64,000 nt of DNA, taken from NCBI RefSeq assembly GCF_030412915.1, contig NZ_JAUHJR010000005.1, forward strand, positions 124,001 to 188,000, given 5' to 3'. A program made the translations under genes and the position numbers. Positions 61,058-64,000 of the stretch are shown one piece after another. This DNA comes from Nocardioides abyssi (lineage in GTDB: Bacteria; Actinomycetota; Actinomycetes; Propionibacteriales; Nocardioidaceae). The notes under the pieces were generated by a model. That model had not been told where the DNA came from. It saw nothing but the letters and a program-made list of their open reading frames with translations, and did no database searches. Position 1 is the stretch's first letter. Every line of letters starts with the position of its first letter.

Positions 61058-62248
61058 TCAGGCGTCGGCGACGGCCGCTGCTGCTGCTCCGGCCAGCACG
61101 CGCGCGCCGATGCCGATCGCGCGCTCGTCGACGCGGAGGTCGCCCTGGTGCAGGTCGTAGGTGGGACCGCCCGGGGTGCGGGTGCCGAGGCGCATCATCG
61201 CGCCGGGCACCTGGTCGAGGTACCAGCCGAAGTCCTCGCCGCCGAGGCTCTGCGGGGCGACCACCTGGCCGCCGTCGCCGAGCACCTCGTGGACGGTGCG
61301 GGCCAGGATGCGGTTGGACACCGGCTCGTTGACCACCGGCGGGACGCCGCGCTGGTAGTCCACGACCGCGGTCACGCCGTACGGCGCCACGATCTCGTGC
61401 ACGACCTCCCGCACGATCCGCTCGCAGTCGGCCCAGGCGACCGCGTCCAGGATGCGCACGGTGCCGGCGAGGGACCCGACGTCGGGGATGACGTTGGGCG
61501 CGGCGCCGGCGCGGACCATGCCCCACACGACCGAGACCCCGGCCCGGGGATCCATCCGGCGGCTCAGCACGGCGGGCAGCTCGGTGGTGACCTTCGCGAG
61601 CGCGAAGGTGAGGTCGCCGGTCAGGTGCGGGCGGCTGGTGTGGCCGCCCCTCCCCTCCAGCCGCACCTCGACCCGGTCGGCGGCGCTGGTCAGCGGCCCG
61701 AGTCGCAGCCCGACCTGGCCGACGTCCACCCCGGGGTCGCAGTGGAGCGCGAAGATCCGGTCGACGTCGTCGAGCACGCCCAGGCTCATCAGGTGCACCG
61801 CGCCTCCCGGCATGACCTCCTCGGCCGGCTGGAACAGGAGCCGCACGCGGCCGCCGAGCAGGCCTTCCTCGTGCACCCGGGCCAGCGCGAGCGCCGCGCC
61901 CACCACGGCGGTGGTGTGCACGTCGTGCCCGCAGGCGTGCGCCACGTCCGGCACGGTGCTGCGCCACGGGTCGGAGGTGACGTCGTGCACCGGCAGCGCG
62001 TCGAGGTCGGCCCGCAGCGCCGCCACGGGGCCGCCCTCACCGATCTCGGCGACGACCCCCGACCGCGGCATCCGCCGGACCCGCCACCCGACCTCCGCGA
62101 CCCGGTCGGCCACCAGGTCGCACGTGCGCTCCTCGTGCCACGACAGCTCGGGGTGGGCGTGCAGGTCACGGCGCAGGTCGACGAGCTCCGCCTCGTGCTT
62201 CTCGGCGACCTCGCGGATCAGCTCGTGCACGCGGGGGTCCCTGGTCAT
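61058..62248 (-). CDS. M20 family amidohydrolase (AmiA/AmiB/hippurate hydrolase-like)
   Basis: The 396-residue metallopeptidase removes acyl groups from N-acyl amino acids or related amides. It shows LHAHPELSWHEERT, ALRADLDALPV, ACGHDVHTTAVVGAA (metal ligands), LLFQPAEEVMPGGA (catalytic Glu pair), LHCDPGVDVGQVG and GRGGHTSRPHLTGD, as in M20D enzymes. In mycobacteria two such genes lie next to the nucleoside phosphorylase region (from memory). Substrate is unknown. ATG 62248 gives the normal N-terminus; TAACCT stands ten bases before it. Confidence 0.92.
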   Translation of the reverse strand: MTRDPRVHELIREVAEKHEAELVDLRRDLHAHPELSWHEERTCDLVADRVAEVGWRVRRMPRSGVVAEIGEGGPVAALRADLDALPVHDVTSDPWRSTVPDVAHACGHDVHTTAVVGAALALARVHEEGLLGGRVRLLFQPAEEVMPGGAVHLMSLGVLDDVDRIFALHCDPGVDVGQVGLRLGPLTSAADRVEVRLEGRGGHTSRPHLTGDLTFALAKVTTELPAVLSRRMDPRAGVSVVWGMVRAGAAPNVIPDVGSLAGTVRILDAVAWADCERIVREVVHEIVAPYGVTAVVDYQRGVPPVVNEPVSNRILARTVHEVLGDGGQVVAPQSLGGEDFGWYLDQVPGAMMRLGTRTPGGPTYDLHQGDLRVDERAIGIGARVLAGAAAAAVADA

Positions 62249-62309
62249 CAGGCCACCCAGGTTAGTCCCCTCCCCCACCCGCCGACCCCGGCCGCCCACC
62301 CCCGGACGC

Positions 62310-62378
62310 ACCACACCCGCCTCGTGCTGCGGGGAGTGCGCTGGAGCGCACGCTGGGCAGCACGAGGCGGGTGGTGGT
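62310..62378 (-). terminator. Long double hairpin after the ScyD/ScyE-like gene
   Basis: The arms 62310-62330 and 62357-62378 pair over 21 bases with a one-base bulge (core CACCCGCCTCGTGCTGC). A second perfect stem GTGCGC-TGGA-GCGCAC (62336-62351) sits inside the loop. On the minus strand it is 40 bases beyond the gene's stop codon, and separates it from the amidohydrolase gene. Confidence 0.72.
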
Positions 62379-62417
62379 GGGTCGGGTGGTGGGGTGAGGA
62401 GGGTGGCGCGGTGCGGG

Positions 62418-63506
62418 TCAGAGCCCGAAGCGCATGACCTTGCCCTTGGGCACGTCACCCGGCTCGCCGGACATGCCGGTCATCGCGTTGGTGGTCGCCC
62501 ACAGCGAGCCGCCCTTGAGCTCGAGCGCGGCGGGCATCGCCGCCTTCCGGAACAGCTGCGGGGTGCTGGTGCCGGCGAGGACCTTCATGATCCGGCCGGT
62601 GAACAGCTCGGTGACGTAGACGTCGCCGTTCCGCGCGACCGCGACACCGGTGGTGCTGAGGAACCCGGTCGCGACCGGGGTGACCTCGCCGGTTGCGGGG
62701 TCGATGCGGTGCACGGCGCCGTTCGCGCCGAGGCTGCCGTCCTCCGGACCTCCCGGGAGGCTGGTGACGTACAGGTCTCCGTCGGGGCCGACCTCGATGT
62801 CGGTGGGCACGCCCTCGAGGGCCATGGTGCGGCCCACGACGCAGTCGGGGAGCTCGAGCGCCGCAGCGGCCTCGGCCGGGACGACGACCTCGACGGGCGG
62901 GAGCGGGGCGACGGGCGTGACCTCCCCTCCGGCGATCTTGAAGACCGCGTTCGCGCCGGCGTCGGCGACGTACACCGTGCTGCCGGAGACGGCGGTGGCG
63001 TAGGGGTGGGTCTCCGTGACGCCCTGGTACTCCTGGAGGAACGGCGGCACCTGGCAGTCCTCGGGCAGGTCCTGCAGCCCGTAGGTCGTGCCGCCGTCGG
63101 GGTTGGTGGCCCGCTCGGCGGCGCCGATGTCACCGATGGTGCGGGTCTTGCCCTTCCGGATCTGGCGGACGATGCCGCCCTCGTTCTCGCCCCACGACAC
63201 GGCATAGGTGATGACGTTGTCGGTCACGTCGACGGCGCCGATCTCGCGGCCCTTCATCGCCTTCGCGACGACGACCGGCTTCTTGCCCTTCTTGACCTTC
63301 ATCAGCTGGCCGGCGAAGTTCTGCGCGACGTAGGCCGTGCCGTTGGACTTCACGCCCAGGCTGAGCGGGCTGAGCAGGCCCGTGGCGACGACCTGGGCGC
63401 CGGGCGCCCGGTCAGCGGCGGGGGCGGGGGCGGCGTTCGCGCCGGCCGTGGGCACGGCCAGCGCGAGAGCGGCGACCGAGGCCGCGGCAAGGGTGGAGCG
63501 CTTCAT
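62418..63506 (-). CDS. Secreted ScyD/ScyE family beta-propeller protein
   Basis: The 362-residue product has a signal peptide (MKRSTLAAASVAALALAVPT, cut near ANA) and a repeat-built beta-propeller: SPLSLGVKSNGTAYVAQNFAG, TVYVADAGANAVFKI, PTDIEVGPDGDLYVTSLPGG and GVAVARNGDVYVTELFTG are successive blades of the NHL/SMP-30-like type. ScyD/ScyE is named after cyanobacterial scytonemin-cluster proteins, but most actinobacterial members have no known role. GGAGGAACCCG precedes ATG 63506. It is transcribed alone. Confidence 0.85.
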   Translation of the reverse strand: MKRSTLAAASVAALALAVPTAGANAAPAPAADRAPGAQVVATGLLSPLSLGVKSNGTAYVAQNFAGQLMKVKKGKKPVVVAKAMKGREIGAVDVTDNVITYAVSWGENEGGIVRQIRKGKTRTIGDIGAAERATNPDGGTTYGLQDLPEDCQVPPFLQEYQGVTETHPYATAVSGSTVYVADAGANAVFKIAGGEVTPVAPLPPVEVVVPAEAAAALELPDCVVGRTMALEGVPTDIEVGPDGDLYVTSLPGGPEDGSLGANGAVHRIDPATGEVTPVATGFLSTTGVAVARNGDVYVTELFTGRIMKVLAGTSTPQLFRKAAMPAALELKGGSLWATTNAMTGMSGEPGDVPKGKVMRFGL

Positions 63507-63553
63507 CGGGTTCCTCCAAGCAGGGGTGGGTGTGACCCGATCCTGCGCGGCCC

Positions 63554-63583
63554 GATGTCCCGCCCGCATGAGTCAGATGTCCC
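63554..63583. promoter_or_regulatory. Direct repeat GATGTCCC, 22 bases apart, upstream of the ScyD/ScyE-like gene
   Basis: GATGTCCC occurs at 63554-63561 and 63576-63583, two helical turns apart and 48-77 bases upstream of the start on the minus strand. That spacing suits a dimeric activator site; no known consensus was recognised. Confidence 0.35.
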
Positions 63584-63605
63584 ATCTTGGGGGGACCCGT
63601 CCGGG

Positions 63606-64000
63606 TCAGCCCGGGGCTATGGGCCCGCCCGCCGTCCCGGCGTCGTACGCCGCCAGGATGCGGTCGGCGGCCACGGTCGCCGGCAGGTCCCCGGCGAGCA
63701 CCGCGGCCCGGACCTCGTCGCGGACGGCCCGCACCGCGGGCGAGTGCCGCAGCCGCTGGTCGAGCTCGTCGCGGACCATCGCCCAGGTGAAGTCGAGCTG
63801 CTGCTCGGCGCGCTTGCGGGCCAGCCCGTCGGTGCCGAGGTGCTCCCGGTGGGCCAGCACGCGGTCCCACAGGTCGTCGACGCCGACGTCGGTCAGCCCC
63901 GAGCACGTGACGACCGGCGGCGCCCACTCCTCCATGCCGCGCACCATCCGCAGCGCCCCGGCCAGGTCGCGCGCGGCGACCCGCGCCTCGCCCTCGCGGT
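63606..64000 (-). CDS. meaB: Methylmalonyl-CoA mutase-associated GTPase MeaB (C-terminal part)
   Basis: MeaB/ArgK is the G-protein chaperone that loads and protects adenosylcobalamin on methylmalonyl-CoA mutase. The visible 131 C-terminal residues read ARDLAGALRMVRGMEEW, then PPVVTCSGLTDVGVDDLWDRV, and the helical dimerisation tail (RKRAEQQLDFTWAMVRDELDQRL in the region 63770-63835). The GTP-binding domain lies past base 64000. This continues the propionate theme: the carboxylase at 4240 makes methylmalonyl-CoA, which the mutase uses. Truncated by the window edge. Confidence 0.88.
   Translation of the reverse strand, partial: REGEARVAARDLAGALRMVRGMEEWAPPVVTCSGLTDVGVDDLWDRVLAHREHLGTDGLARKRAEQQLDFTWAMVRDELDQRLRHSPAVRAVRDEVRAAVLAGDLPATVAADRILAAYDAGTAGGPIAPG

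Overview
The window reads as chromosome of a high-GC actinobacterium of Nocardioides or Nocardioidaceae type. The evidence is uniformly very high GC at third codon positions, many GTG starts, full actinobacterial acyl-CoA carboxylase machinery (beta, epsilon and biotinylated alpha subunits), a DUF222/HNH gene, and dispersed GGTTGAGG...CTCGAAACC intergenic elements. No rRNA, tRNA, CRISPR array, prophage or classical insertion sequence was seen. Gene order broadly follows the actinobacterial block that in Mycobacterium tuberculosis runs from purE-purK through birA, accD5-accE5, maf and accA3 to lpdA, the purine nucleoside phosphorylase gene, pmmB, add, deoA and cdd. That comparison is from memory of the Rv3275c-Rv3315c order, with no alignment run.

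Region by region. 1-6.2 kb: end of the purine operon (purK-purE), a receiver-less winged-helix regulator, a class III adenylate cyclase overlapping a membrane PH-domain protein, biotin ligase, and the acyl-CoA carboxylase beta-epsilon pair. 6.3-10.2 kb: membrane glycosyltransferase plus lipoprotein, then an HNH endonuclease gene framed by repeats. 10.3-15.4 kb: response regulator with a very long Pro/Gln linker, anchored GH6 glucanase, maf, gtrA, and an OFA-type MFS carrier with a 33-residue partner. 15.4-27.8 kb: GlgC-like nucleotidyltransferase, acyl-CoA dehydrogenase with an operator-like palindrome, carboxylase alpha chain, bacterial PH proteins, pyruvate carboxylase and a BenE carrier. 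28-33.6 kb: amidase, SpoIID-like protein, and two coupled flavoprotein disulfide reductase-family genes.

33.6-61 kb is dominated by nucleoside uptake and breakdown: purine nucleoside phosphorylase, a phosphohexomutase probably serving as phosphopentomutase, deoC, add, deoA, cdd and a four-gene BMP-type ABC importer. Interleaved are heme oxygenase, a uronate-dehydrogenase-like SDR, an aldo/keto reductase, a Rieske protein, a C39-like peptidase fold, a DUF559 gene bounded by small palindromic elements, prfC, an old-yellow-enzyme homologue, an NSS transporter with its MetS-like subunit, and a polyamine-synthase-like membrane protein. 61-64 kb: M20-type amidohydrolase, a secreted ScyD/ScyE-like beta-propeller protein, and the 3' end of meaB.

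Two themes run across the window. First, about eighteen genes carry a NAnnnT box (most of them TAnnnT) 6-7 nt before ATG/GTG, the signature of leaderless transcription; it is used here to choose starts. Second, the gaps are populated by at least three families of small palindromic elements, one with compensatory stem changes and tandem growth of one arm. No complete novel multi-gene system stood out; the strongest leads are these elements, the shared divergent promoter at 46.94 kb, the linker-expanded response regulator and the PH-protein/cyclase pair.
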